From: Dietzia sp. B32
GTDB taxonomy: Bacteria > Actinomycetota > Actinomycetes > Mycobacteriales > Mycobacteriaceae
Length of the DNA stretch: 64,000 nucleotides
Reading direction: 5' to 3'
Assembly (NCBI RefSeq): GCF_024732245.1
Contig: NZ_CP093845.1
Coordinates: forward strand, 1,488,001-1,552,000
Shown here: one piece after another, positions 55,964 to 64,000 of the stretch
Numbering within the stretch: position 1 is the first letter of the stretch
How the letters are laid out: each line of letters begins with the position of its first letter
Notes under the pieces: generated by a model
Database searches by the model: none
What the model saw: the letters and a program-made list of their open reading frames with translations, nothing else
What the model was told of the DNA's origin: nothing
Made by a program: the position numbers and the translations under genes

Positions 55964-56004
55964 ACGAACCCCGCCCCACCTTTCGTCGGTGGGACGGGGT
56001 TCGT
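55964..56004 (-). terminator. Hairpin after the mycolyltransferase gene
   Basis: Arms ACGAACCCCGCCCCACC (55964-55980) and GGTGGGACGGGGTTCGT (55988-56004) form a 17-bp stem with one mismatch and a 7-nt loop, 57 nt beyond the stop at 56061. Confidence 0.8.
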
Positions 56005-56060
56005 GGACGTCCGGGGCGCCGGGTGCGCGGACCTGCCGTGCGGGCGCCTGCGTCAGTCGA

Positions 56061-57164
56061 TCAGATCGCGCCGTAGCGCGCGCCCATCGCCTGGGCCATC
56101 ATCGGCCACGACTGCTTGAGGTCGTCCTCCCAGTAACCCCACGAGTGCGTGCCGTTGGGCGCGAAGTCGAAGTGGGCCGGGATTCCGAGCTCGCCGAAGC
56201 GGCGGGCGAGGTTGGCCGTGCAGTACTGGGTGGCCGCCTCGATGATGCCTCCGACGATCGCCTGGTTGGCCAGCGCCGGGATGCTGTTGCGCAGACGCCA
56301 GTTCTCGAGCGACTCGTGCGGCCCGGGCAGTCCGTTGCCGGTGGAGATGAACATGGCGGGCAGCTGGTTCTTCGCGATCTGGTCCTTGAAGCGCCACGCG
56401 CCCCACACCGGGTCGTTGTCGGTCCAGCCCGCACCGGGGAAGGGACCCCACATGTTGTCGAGGTTCGCGCCGCCACGCATGCCGGTGACGATGTTGATGA
56501 ACTGGTACCCGATCGGCGTGGACGTCTCGGCACAGCCGGAGTAGGAGCCGATGGCCTGGAACTTGCCCGGGTGCTTCTGGGCGATCGTCAGGACCGAGGT
56601 GGCGGTCATGGAGATCGCGGCGAGTCCACGCTTACGGCCCTGGTAGTTGCCGCCGTACCTGTTCTCGAAGAGGTTCGGGAGCTCCTCGGCGAGGTAGGTC
56701 TCGAACGCCATCGGGCGAGTGGTCTCGCGAGCGTAACGGGTCTGCACGTTGGGGTCGTGCTTCTGCCAGTCGGTGTAGTACGAGAAGGCGCCGCCGATCG
56801 GGGTGACGGTCCAGGCGTCCTTGTCCGACATGAACTTCTTGACGTCGGACTGCGCCTGCCAGGTGGCCGAGTCCTCGCCGCCACCGGCGCCGTTGATCAG
56901 GTACAGCACCGGCGCTCCGGCGTTACCGTCCCGCGGGGGCTGGACGATGTTGGGGACCTCGATCGCCATCTTGTCCGACCACACCGAGACGATCATGCGG
57001 CCGTCCGGCAGCCTGGTCTCGACGACCTTGTTCTGGGCCGTGGCCTTGGTGTACTGGATGCTCCCGCCCTGGGCCTGGGCCGTGCCCGTGGCGACGACGG
57101 GGACCATGGCCGCAGCGAGGGCCGCTGCCGCGACCTTCGTGCCGAACCGCTTCACTGAACGCAT
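56061..57164 (-). CDS. Secreted mycolyltransferase (Ag85/Cmt-like esterase)
   Basis: A 367-residue exported enzyme of the antigen 85/corynomycolyltransferase family, which moves mycolic acids onto trehalose, arabinogalactan or, in corynebacteria, proteins. Signal peptide VAAAALAAAMVPVVATGTAQA to ~31. Fold motifs APVLYLINGAGGGEDSATW, Ser~185 in LAAISMTATSVLTIAQ, Glu in GPHESLENW and His in APNGTHSWGYWEDDL. The Ser loop is AISMTA rather than the common GLSMGG/A. ATG at 57164 gives a proper signal. Directly downstream of the small porin-like genes. Confidence 0.93.
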   Translation of the reverse strand: MRSVKRFGTKVAAAALAAAMVPVVATGTAQAQGGSIQYTKATAQNKVVETRLPDGRMIVSVWSDKMAIEVPNIVQPPRDGNAGAPVLYLINGAGGGEDSATWQAQSDVKKFMSDKDAWTVTPIGGAFSYYTDWQKHDPNVQTRYARETTRPMAFETYLAEELPNLFENRYGGNYQGRKRGLAAISMTATSVLTIAQKHPGKFQAIGSYSGCAETSTPIGYQFINIVTGMRGGANLDNMWGPFPGAGWTDNDPVWGAWRFKDQIAKNQLPAMFISTGNGLPGPHESLENWRLRNSIPALANQAIVGGIIEAATQYCTANLARRFGELGIPAHFDFAPNGTHSWGYWEDDLKQSWPMMAQAMGARYGAI

Positions 57165-57487
57165 ATTTCGACGCCTTACATTCTCGTTGTTCACAGACGG
57201 ACCCGGGCACGCTCTCACGGAGAACGCTAACCCGATTCCCAGTAGTCACACAAGTCCCATTGAACACACCTGTACCACCGGTGTGTCCCATACTTGCGAA
57301 TTGCATCCGCAGGGGACTGCCCCGAGGATTCCACATCCGGGCGAGCCGGTGGGAACCGCGGAGCCGGCCGCTGCGGCTCACGTCAACAATATCGACGGCA
57401 CTTCGGTTCCCGTTACCGATATGAGAAAATTCATAAGCCCGACGGCTCGACCGCCGAGAACGGGGACCGCGCCGCGGCCATGACAAA
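57165..57487. other. Intergenic region upstream of the mycolyltransferase
   Basis: 323 nt, less GC-rich than the surroundings (for example TGAGAAAATTCATAAGC at ~57420), so probably the promoter region for the leftward mycolyltransferase gene. No gene and no clear operator seen. Confidence 0.4.
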
Positions 57488-57513
57488 GGGCCCCGGGCCG
57501 CAGCCCGGAGCCC
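57488..57513 (-). terminator. Hairpin after small-gene pair 3
   Basis: Arms GGGCCCCGGGC (57488-57498) and GCCCGGAGCCC (57503-57513) pair with one mismatch, followed leftward by CTTTGTCA. It is 20 nt past the stop at 57534. Confidence 0.75.
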
Positions 57514-57533
57514 TCATCGAGCCAGTTCGCGAC

Positions 57534-57698
57534 TCAGACCTTCATGAAGCCGTTCGCGATGGCGGTCTGGAGATCGCCACCGGCGAAGTAGCCGATGCCC
57601 TTGACGATGTTGTTGATGGCGCCGACGAACGTGCCGCCGAGGTCGAGGAGGCCGCCCTTGCCGGCGACCGGAGCGAGCGAACCGAGGTCGATACCCAT
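57534..57698 (-). CDS. Small porin-like protein, type B (copy 3)
   Basis: A 54-residue protein (starts GIDLGSLAPVAGKGGLLDLG; later IVKGIGYFAGGDLQTAI and FMKV end). AGGAGA lies 8 nt before the ATG at 57698. It shares the core YF-GGD-Q-A-GGF pattern with the type B proteins at 58411-58563 and 58968-59123. No signal peptide, mostly small and hydrophobic residues with an amphipathic helix pattern, as in corynebacterial PorA/PorH porins near groEL2. Identification is inferred; most divergent of the three. Confidence 0.7.
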   Translation of the reverse strand: MGIDLGSLAPVAGKGGLLDLGGTFVGAINNIVKGIGYFAGGDLQTAIANGFMKV

Positions 57699-57822
57699 GC
57701 TGTTCTCCTGAAAAATGGGCCCGGATGAGGAACCGGGCTGCGGTGGTGGAGCTGGAGGTGGTTGCTTTTCGCCACAACCGGGGCGGACGCTGCGATCAGG
57801 ACCGCGGCGAAGCTGGCGTGCT

Positions 57823-57978
57823 TCAGGCTGCGTCGGCGCCGCCGCCGAGGCTGGCGAAGGCGGTCTCGAACGCGTCGAGCGTGCCGGTGCCGTTCACCGA
57901 ACCGAAGACGGCAACGGCGCCATCGATGAGGTTCTTGACCGCGCCGAGCGCGTCGCTGATCGCCTTGAAGTCAGGCAT
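57823..57978 (-). CDS. Small porin-like protein, type A (copy 3)
   Basis: A 51-residue acidic protein beginning PDFKAISDALGAVKNLIDGA, with ribosome site GGGAGA. It aligns with the other type A proteins at the N-terminus (P-F-SDLFG-I) but is longer and carries a C-terminal SLGGGADAA. It precedes the type B gene by 124 nt, a wider gap than in the other pairs. An iron-box-like sequence lies 49 nt upstream. Confidence 0.7.
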   Translation of the reverse strand: MPDFKAISDALGAVKNLIDGAVAVFGSVNGTGTLDAFETAFASLGGGADAA

Positions 57979-58026
57979 GTGTTTCTCCCTTTAGTGTGGT
58001 GTCGCCCCGGCTCACGGGGCCCTGGG

Positions 58027-58045
58027 TAAGGTTAGCCTAAGTCGC
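58027..58045 (-). promoter_or_regulatory. DtxR/IdeR-like iron box before pair 3
   Basis: TAAGGTTAGCCTAAG matches 13 of 19 positions of the TTAGGTTAGSCTAACCTAA consensus, with an almost perfect left half and core. It lies 49-67 nt before the type A start at 57978. Suggests that this pair, unlike the other two, answers to iron. Confidence 0.55.
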
Positions 58046-58332
58046 ACCCATGTCAATTATGACGTGCGTCTCAGCTCACCCCTCGCACACCGGCAGTGAG
58101 CTCGGTGCCGGGCGTGTGCCCTGAGTCACCATAAACTACGAACCCTTAAGAAGTCTCATTAATTGAAGGCATTCGAACGAAGTTCGTCTGGCGCTCACCC
58201 GGAGGCCCGTCGGCGCTGGTCAACCGTTCACCGTCGACACCCGCCGTACACCCGGGAGCGCGCTCAGGGGCACCCGCTCCGCAGTAGACCCCGCCCCCGG
58301 CGATGGCCGATCCCCAGGCACCGTAGACACGA

Positions 58333-58367
58333 AACGGCCCGCGCGAGGGAGAATCGCGCGGGCCGTT
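58333..58367 (-). terminator. Hairpin after small-gene pair 2
   Basis: Perfect 14-bp arms AACGGCCCGCGCGA (58333-58346) and TCGCGCGGGCCGTT (58354-58367), 44 nt past the stop at 58411; leftward tail TTTCGTG. Confidence 0.85.
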
Positions 58368-58410
58368 CCTCTCCGCCGGGGCAGTCGCGTCCCCGGCGGG
58401 GGTCATGGCA

Positions 58411-58563
58411 CTACATGAAGCCGCCCGTCAGCGCTTCCTGGAAGTCACCTCCGGTGAAGTACGCAAGGCCGGAGAACAGGTCTTCGAACGCGCCGAGGAA
58501 GCCGTTGAGGATGTCCAGCGCGTTGCTGACGCCGGTCAGGGATCCGAACTCGGGAAAAATCAT
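58411..58563 (-). CDS. Small porin-like protein, type B (copy 2)
   Basis: A 50-residue protein starting IFPEFGSLTGVSNALDILNG, then FLGAFEDLFSGLAYFTGGDF. Ribosome site AAGGAG 8 nt before ATG. Very similar to the type B copy at 58968-59123 (about three-quarters identical by eye), so a recent tandem duplicate. No signal peptide; mycolate-dependent outer-membrane porins of this size are known from corynebacteria. Placed 49 nt after its type A partner. Confidence 0.78.
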   Translation of the reverse strand: MIFPEFGSLTGVSNALDILNGFLGAFEDLFSGLAYFTGGDFQEALTGGFM

Positions 58564-58612
58564 CGTCTACTCCTTGGGTCTGCGAATGTTCGGGGTGGAT
58601 GGTTGTCGACCG

Positions 58613-58759
58613 CTACTCAGCGCTGATGCTGGAGATGGCCTCGACGAAGGCGTTGACTCCCGTTTCACCGCCGCCCGCAGATCCCGTGAACACGACGACG
58701 GCGCCGAGGATGTCGGTGATCGCCCCGAAGAGGTCGGACAGCTGACCGAAGTTGGGCAT
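58613..58759 (-). CDS. Small porin-like protein, type A (copy 2)
   Basis: A 48-residue acidic protein starting PNFGQLSDLFGAITDILGAV and ending in SSISAE. Ribosome site GGAGACC. Near twin of the copy at 59175-59318. Hydrophobic face repeats roughly every 3-4 residues fit an amphipathic helix. First gene of pair 2. Confidence 0.78.
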   Translation of the reverse strand: MPNFGQLSDLFGAITDILGAVVVFTGSAGGGETGVNAFVEAISSISAE

Positions 58760-58904
58760 GAGGTCTCCGTTCCCAGTTGCTTCATGCGCCCAGTAGAGCG
58801 CCTACCGGCAAGAGTAAGAAGCGCTCCATCTCGCCACAAGGTCCGCAACACAATTGTTACCGCGGGTCACATACTGCGTCCGCTGAGCCCCCGAAATGGA
58901 CTAT

Positions 58905-58933
58905 GGCCCGCACCGGGGGATCCGGTGCGGGCC
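58905..58933 (-). terminator. Hairpin after small-gene pair 1
   Basis: Perfect 12-bp arms GGCCCGCACCGG (58905-58916) and CCGGTGCGGGCC (58922-58933), 35 nt beyond the stop at 58968. Stem sequence shared with the groEL terminator at 59504-59541. Confidence 0.85.
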
Positions 58934-58967
58934 GTCGGGGCAGTCGCCTCCCCCGACAGGGCCTATC

Positions 58968-59123
58968 TCACTGGAGGAACCCTCCCGCCAGCGCTTCCTG
59001 GAAGTCACCTCCGGTGAAGTACGCGAGTCCGGAGAACACGTCTCCGAACGCGCCGAGGAAGTCGTTGAGGAAGCCCAGTGCGCCACTGACGCCGGCAAGG
59101 GATCCGAATTCGGGGAATGTCAT
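58968..59123 (-). CDS. Small porin-like protein, type B (copy 1)
   Basis: A 51-residue protein starting TFPEFGSLAGVSGALGFLND with AGGAGC upstream of ATG 59123, and the shared SGLAYFTGGDFQEAL core. Nearly the same as copy 2. It follows its type A partner by 51 nt. Probable PorA/PorH-like porin component by size, absence of signal peptide and groEL linkage. Confidence 0.78.
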   Translation of the reverse strand: MTFPEFGSLAGVSGALGFLNDFLGAFGDVFSGLAYFTGGDFQEALAGGFLQ

Positions 59124-59174
59124 CGTCTGCTCCTAGGTAGGTGGTGGTGGTGAGTTACGGGTGGGTAGTGACCG

Positions 59175-59318
59175 CTATTCGGCGCTGATGCTCGTGATCG
59201 CGCCGATGAAGTCGTTGACCCCACCCTCGCCACCCAGGGACCCGGTGAAGAAGACGACGGCGCCGAGGATGTCGGTGATTCCGCCGAAGAGGTCGGACAG
59301 TTGACCGAAGTTGGGCAT
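59175..59318 (-). CDS. Small porin-like protein, type A (copy 1)
   Basis: A 47-residue acidic protein, first 11 residues identical to copy 2 (PNFGQLSDLF...), ending TSISAE. Ribosome site GGAGACC. First of the tandem series and closest to groEL, whose terminator lies 186 nt upstream, so it has its own promoter. Confidence 0.78.
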   Translation of the reverse strand: MPNFGQLSDLFGGITDILGAVVFFTGSLGGEGGVNDFIGAITSISAE

Positions 59319-59503
59319 GGGGGTCTCCGTTCTCAGTGTGTTCCGGCGCCCTCCGAGGCGCCTGACACAGACATTAGGGCGGCCGTTCAGCAGCCACCAG
59401 AGACGAAACCGTTCATTAACCGCAGGTCACAGACGTTTTACGCGGGGAGGCCCACGTGACGATCGTGTTACGTGACCCGACGCCCCGGGAGAGCCCGACA
59501 AAA

Positions 59504-59541
59504 GCCGTGGCCCGCACCGGATCTCCGGTGCGGGCCACGGC
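59504..59541 (-). terminator. groEL terminator
   Basis: Perfect 17-bp arms GCCGTGGCCCGCACCGG (59504-59520) and its complement (59525-59541) with a 4-nt loop, followed leftward by TTTTGTCGG: a textbook intrinsic terminator 22 nt past the groEL stop. Confidence 0.92.
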
Positions 59542-59562
59542 CGCGTGCTGGGGTGGGCTACA

Positions 59563-61296
<1,734 letters not shown>

Positions 61297-61307
61297 TCAG
61301 ATCTTGC

Positions 61308-61332
61308 TGGCACTCAGGGTAGCCGAGTGCCA
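61308..61332 (-). promoter_or_regulatory. CIRCE element 1 (HrcA operator)
   Basis: TGGCACTC (61308-61315) and GAGTGCCA (61325-61332) separated by exactly 9 nt, as in the CIRCE consensus. About 120 nt upstream of groEL. Confidence 0.9.
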
Positions 61333-61342
61333 ATCGCTTTTC

Positions 61343-61367
61343 TAGCACTCGCCCCCGACGAGTGCAA
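61343..61367 (-). promoter_or_regulatory. CIRCE element 2 (HrcA operator)
   Basis: TAGCACTC (61343-61350), 9-nt spacer, GAGTGCAA (61360-61367); a second CIRCE 10 nt from the first, matching the consensus well. Confidence 0.9.
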
Positions 61368-61470
61368 AGGCCCGGATCGGAAGTTCGCGCTCGGCGAACG
61401 CCCCTCATCCGCCCCTGCCCTGCCCTACCATCGAGACGCCGTCCCAGCCATCCGTCGGAAAGGCCCGTCA

Positions 61471-61947
61471 ATGCCCACCGAAGCCGCCACCGAAGGCGCC
61501 ATCGAGAGTTCCATCGAGATCGACGCCCCACCGGCCCGGGTCTGGGAGGTCATCTCCGAGGTCCGCAACGCCACCCAGTGGAGCAGCCAGGCCTGGAAGA
61601 TCCTCGCCCTCGGCGGCCGCACCACCAAGGGGACATGGGCACTGAACCTCAACAAGCGGGGGCCGCTCCTCTGGCCCACGACCAGTCGTGTGGTGGAGTT
61701 CGAGCCCGGTCGACGTTTCGCGAACCGCATCACGGAGAACACCACGGTATGGGTGTTCGAACTCGAGCCCACCCCGTCCGGCGGCACCCTCCTCACCGAG
61801 CGCCGCGAGGTCCCGGACGGGCTCACCTTCATCTCCCGGTTCCTCACCGACAAGCTCTTCGGTGGCCAGCGGTCGTTCACCAGCGAGATGGACCGGGGCG
61901 TGTCCGCCTCCCTGCAGCGCATCAAGGCCCTCGCCGAGCGGGGCTGA
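61471..61947 (+). CDS. SRPBCC family protein
   Basis: A 158-residue START/Bet v1-like lipid or ligand-binding fold: SIEIDAPPARVWEVISEVRN, ATQWSSQAWKI, SRVVEFEPGRRFANRI. Family also called polyketide cyclase/dehydrase. ATG at 61471 has GGAAAGG upstream. Ligand unknown. Followed by the lipoprotein gene after 6 nt. Confidence 0.87.
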   Translation: MPTEAATEGAIESSIEIDAPPARVWEVISEVRNATQWSSQAWKILALGGRTTKGTWALNLNKRGPLLWPTTSRVVEFEPGRRFANRITENTTVWVFELEPTPSGGTLLTERREVPDGLTFISRFLTDKLFGGQRSFTSEMDRGVSASLQRIKALAERG

Positions 61948-61953
61948 CCCGGG

Positions 61954-62673
61954 ATGACCCGGGCCGCCACGGCCCTCGTCGCCGGTTCCCTCGTCGCGTC
62001 GCTCTCCGGGTGCGCCCTGTGGCCGGGGGGCGTCGACGACGCCGACGAGCCCACCCGTGAGCAGCCCGGGCCCACCCTGGCCGCCGGTCCCCCACCCGCC
62101 GACTGGCAGGACGTGCGCAGTCCCACCGGGCTCGTGTACTCGGTTCCGCCCGGGTGGGAGGTCGGGGATCCCCTCGGCGGCGACACCGAGGGCGGTGATC
62201 CCGGGTCCGACTGGGGCTCGGGGTACGTCACCACCGCCAACGCGATCGCCGACCGGGGCTACTGCCGACTCGGGGGCCTGAGCTTCCGGACGCTGGCCGG
62301 CATCAGCGCGACGGTCCTGCCCGGTGAGGCGCGTGAGCAGGCCGAGTCCGCGTCCCGCGCCATGGCGGACTCGATCGACCGGCGGTTCACCGAGGCCGGT
62401 GCCGACGTCCCCGTCCCCGAGGCCCGCAGCATCGGAGTCTCGGGGGTGCCCGCCTGGTACGTGTCACTGCGGGGAGAGGTTCGGCCGCCACGCAACGCCT
62501 GCACGCCTCCGACCATCCGCTTCGACACCGTCGCGGTGTCCACACGGGGGCCGGACGGCGCACCCGCCTCCATCGTGTTCGTCCTGATGTCCGACGAGGG
62601 AGAACCCGGCGTCCAGCCGACCGAGACGGTCGACGCCGTGGTGGCGTCGTTGCGCTACGAGAACTCCGTGTGA
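61954..62673 (+). CDS. Lipoprotein of unknown function
   Basis: A 239-residue lipoprotein: signal ATALVAGSLVASLSGCAL with lipobox LSGC near residue 19, a Pro/Asp linker and a beta-rich domain (LVYSVPPGWEVGDP, VSGVPAWYVSLRG) with two further Cys likely paired (YCRLGG, NACTPP). Such domains resemble the uncharacterised mycobacterial DUF family of secreted lipoproteins. Cotranscribed with the SRPBCC gene. Confidence 0.82.
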   Translation: MTRAATALVAGSLVASLSGCALWPGGVDDADEPTREQPGPTLAAGPPPADWQDVRSPTGLVYSVPPGWEVGDPLGGDTEGGDPGSDWGSGYVTTANAIADRGYCRLGGLSFRTLAGISATVLPGEAREQAESASRAMADSIDRRFTEAGADVPVPEARSIGVSGVPAWYVSLRGEVRPPRNACTPPTIRFDTVAVSTRGPDGAPASIVFVLMSDEGEPGVQPTETVDAVVASLRYENSV

Positions 62674-62693
62674 CGTCGGCTCGGCCGTCGGCG

Positions 62694-63437
62694 TCAGGCC
62701 GCGGTCGCCCTGCCCCTGTCGCCCGTGCCGTCCGCCGCGGGACTCGCGTCTCCGTCCGAGGCCGGGGCGTCTCCCGCGAGACACCCCGCCCAGTTCTGGT
62801 CGCACCGCGCCCACGCCCACCCGGCATCTGCGGCGGTATCGGCAGCATCCACCGGGACGGCCAGCCGGTATCGGGGGACGTCCGGTCCGTCCGATGCCTC
62901 GATCAGCAGGGTCCGACCGGAGCGTTCATAGCGGAACCAACGCTCGTCGTCGACCCCGAGCTCCAGCCGGTCGCCGTCGATCATCAACTTGCCGATGAGC
63001 TGGGACAGGAGTTCACGGGTGACCCACGGCAGGGTCCCGCGCGGCCGTCCGCGGACCGCGTGGTCCGCGATCCCCGCACCCGTCATCGCGGGTCGACGGT
63101 GGACGTCGATGTCGATGCGCTCCCGCGGGTCGGCCACCAGTCCCAGCTCGGGCGACGTGACGCGGAGCTGGCGCGGCGCGGCGAAGCGCATGACGGCGTT
63201 GACCACGAGTGGGCGCGTGATGACCTCGGGCCGGATGACGACGCCGACGCCCTCGATCTCCGGTCGCGAGCACAGAGCACCGGTCTCGCCGATCGCCTCG
63301 GCCTCCGGGAACCGCTCGGACACCTCGTCCCGCAGGGCCTCGAGGTCCGCCCGCACGTGCGCCGGCAGCTCGTCGAGGCTCGCGAGCTCACGAAACTCCC
63401 CCTCGGTCGGGGTGACGACGATCACAAAGCTACTCAT
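62694..63437 (-). CDS. Conserved protein of unknown function (DUF-like, ESX-type architecture)
   Basis: A 247-residue soluble protein, start SSFVIVVTPTEGEFRELASL at ATG 63437. Beta-alpha pattern with AAPRQLRVTSPELGLVADPR, LSQLIGKLMIDGDRLELG, and FRYERSGRTLLIE; Ala/Asp-rich tail. I do not recognise it confidently; an ESX EspG-like fold cannot be excluded. Convergent with the lipoprotein gene. Confidence 0.7.
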   Translation of the reverse strand: MSSFVIVVTPTEGEFRELASLDELPAHVRADLEALRDEVSERFPEAEAIGETGALCSRPEIEGVGVVIRPEVITRPLVVNAVMRFAAPRQLRVTSPELGLVADPRERIDIDVHRRPAMTGAGIADHAVRGRPRGTLPWVTRELLSQLIGKLMIDGDRLELGVDDERWFRYERSGRTLLIEASDGPDVPRYRLAVPVDAADTAADAGWAWARCDQNWAGCLAGDAPASDGDASPAADGTGDRGRATAA

Positions 63438-63516
63438 GTCCCCACCATACTTCATGCTCCGTTCACTTTCCGTTCATGTTGCGATTCGTGTCGGACGCGC
63501 GAACTACTCTGGGTGC

Positions 63517-64000
63517 ATGGCCGTCTCCCCCGCGTTCGCCGATGCCCACCCCGACCTCGCCCCGCTCGCCGCCGCGGTCGCCGCCCAGCTCGACCGGGCC
63601 CGCTCCGACCTGGCCGACCTCGTGACCCTGCCGTCGGTGCACGGTGCCGAGCCGGAGGCCTGCGCACAGGCCTGTGAGCTGGTCCGCGCGCTGCTCGCGG
63701 ACCTACCGATCCCCGGCCTCGGACCCGAGTCCGTCGAGGTGATCGAGACATCCGACGGGTCGCGCGCGGTGTTCGCCCACCGCCCGGCCGCGCCCGGCCG
63801 ACCGACGGTGCTGCTGTACAGCCATTACGACGTCCAGCCGTCGGGGGACCCCGGCGAGTGGACGTCCTCCCCCTGGGAGCTGACCGACCGCGACGGCCGG
63901 TGGTACGGCCGGGGGGCCGCGGACTGCAAGGGCAACCTCGTCGTCCACCTCGCCGCTCTGCGCGCCCTCGCCGCGATGGGTGACGACGACGAGGGCGGCG
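63517..64000 (+). CDS. M20 family metallopeptidase/dipeptidase (partial, runs off window)
   Basis: The first ~161 residues of an M20 zinc peptidase. Metal-binding His/Asp in VLLYSHYDVQPSGDPGEW, then WELTDRDGRWYGRGAADCKG, which carries the second metal ligand Asp and catalytic context of carboxypeptidase/dipeptidase enzymes. ATG at 63517; the reading frame is open to the window edge, so the C-terminal dimerisation and second half are outside. Confidence 0.9.
   Translation, partial: MAVSPAFADAHPDLAPLAAAVAAQLDRARSDLADLVTLPSVHGAEPEACAQACELVRALLADLPIPGLGPESVEVIETSDGSRAVFAHRPAAPGRPTVLLYSHYDVQPSGDPGEWTSSPWELTDRDGRWYGRGAADCKGNLVVHLAALRALAAMGDDDEGG

Larger units (their letters stand above)
57979..58410. 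other. Regulatory region upstream of pair 3
   Basis: Besides the iron box (58027-58045) and the terminator (58333-58367) this 432-nt gap holds an AT-richer stretch (58115-58170) likely to be promoter and a CGAAC-GAA-GTTCG palindrome at 58174-58186. A minus-strand frame of 86 codons crosses the terminator and is not believed. Confidence 0.45.

Noticed and set aside
58146-58406. 86-codon minus-strand frame between small-gene pairs
   Set aside because: Crosses the pair 2 terminator, has no ribosome site and no plausible protein composition.

Overview
The window is chromosomal DNA from a very GC-rich, mycolic-acid-containing actinobacterium (order Mycobacteriales). Gene order follows the Mycobacterium tuberculosis region from about Rv0457 to Rv0511 almost continuously: hemA-hemC-hemD, glutaredoxin-like, serB1-like HAD, acyltransferase, galE2-like, Rv0500B, Rv0500A, proC, Rv0497, ppx, Rv0495c, regX3-senX3, gpm, Rv0487, mshA, Rv0484c-like SDR, murB, DUF2505, deoC, DUF2516, hbhA, Rv0474-like XRE regulator, fadB2, icl, ramB, Rv0464c, lpd, prolyl oligopeptidase. 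A HbhA-like protein, MshA, an Ag85-type mycolyltransferase and small PorA/PorH-like genes beside groEL2 point to a corynebacterial/Dietzia-like member; Dietzia is my best guess, from context only.

Layout. 0-4 kb: haem genes hemA>hemC>hemD (minus). 4.5-9 kb: HNH nuclease, glutaredoxin-like protein, HAD phosphatase, acyltransferase plus epimerase. 9-13.7 kb: tiny basic protein, HTH protein, proC, repetitive membrane protein, ppx. 13.7-21 kb: Cys-rich conserved protein, RegX3-SenX3, gpm, fadD, YbjN-like protein, mshA. 21-28.5 kb: hydrolases, SDR, ferritin under a DtxR/IdeR-like box, DHFR-like reductase, ABC-F protein, GNAT and a second-type YidC. 28.8-35.9 kb: murB, two lipid-associated families, phosphodiesterase, oxidoreductase, deoC, purU, MerR regulator. 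36-44.4 kb: HbhA-like protein and its XRE neighbour, DUF445 protein, small membrane protein, a MetE-like protein, fadB2, aceA. 44.6-55.9 kb: ramB (with RamB-like boxes shared with aceA), GH65 phosphorylase plus phosphoglucomutase-like HAD, lipoprotein, lpd, prolyl oligopeptidase, hydrolase. 56-64 kb: mycolyltransferase, three tandem pairs of 47-54-residue proteins, groEL with two CIRCE elements, SRPBCC protein, lipoprotein, unknown protein and the start of an M20 peptidase.

Most notable are two things. First, the 57.5-59.3 kb cluster: six unsplit small genes in three A-B pairs, each pair with its own terminator, lying between groEL and a mycolyltransferase, which looks like an expanded cell-wall porin (PorH/PorA-type) locus. 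Second, the MetE-like protein at 39.6-42.0 kb keeps the family fold motifs but has replaced three of the four catalytic zinc ligands at exactly conserved spacing, so it is unlikely to be an ordinary methionine synthase. No rRNA, tRNA, CRISPR array, insertion sequence or prophage was seen.
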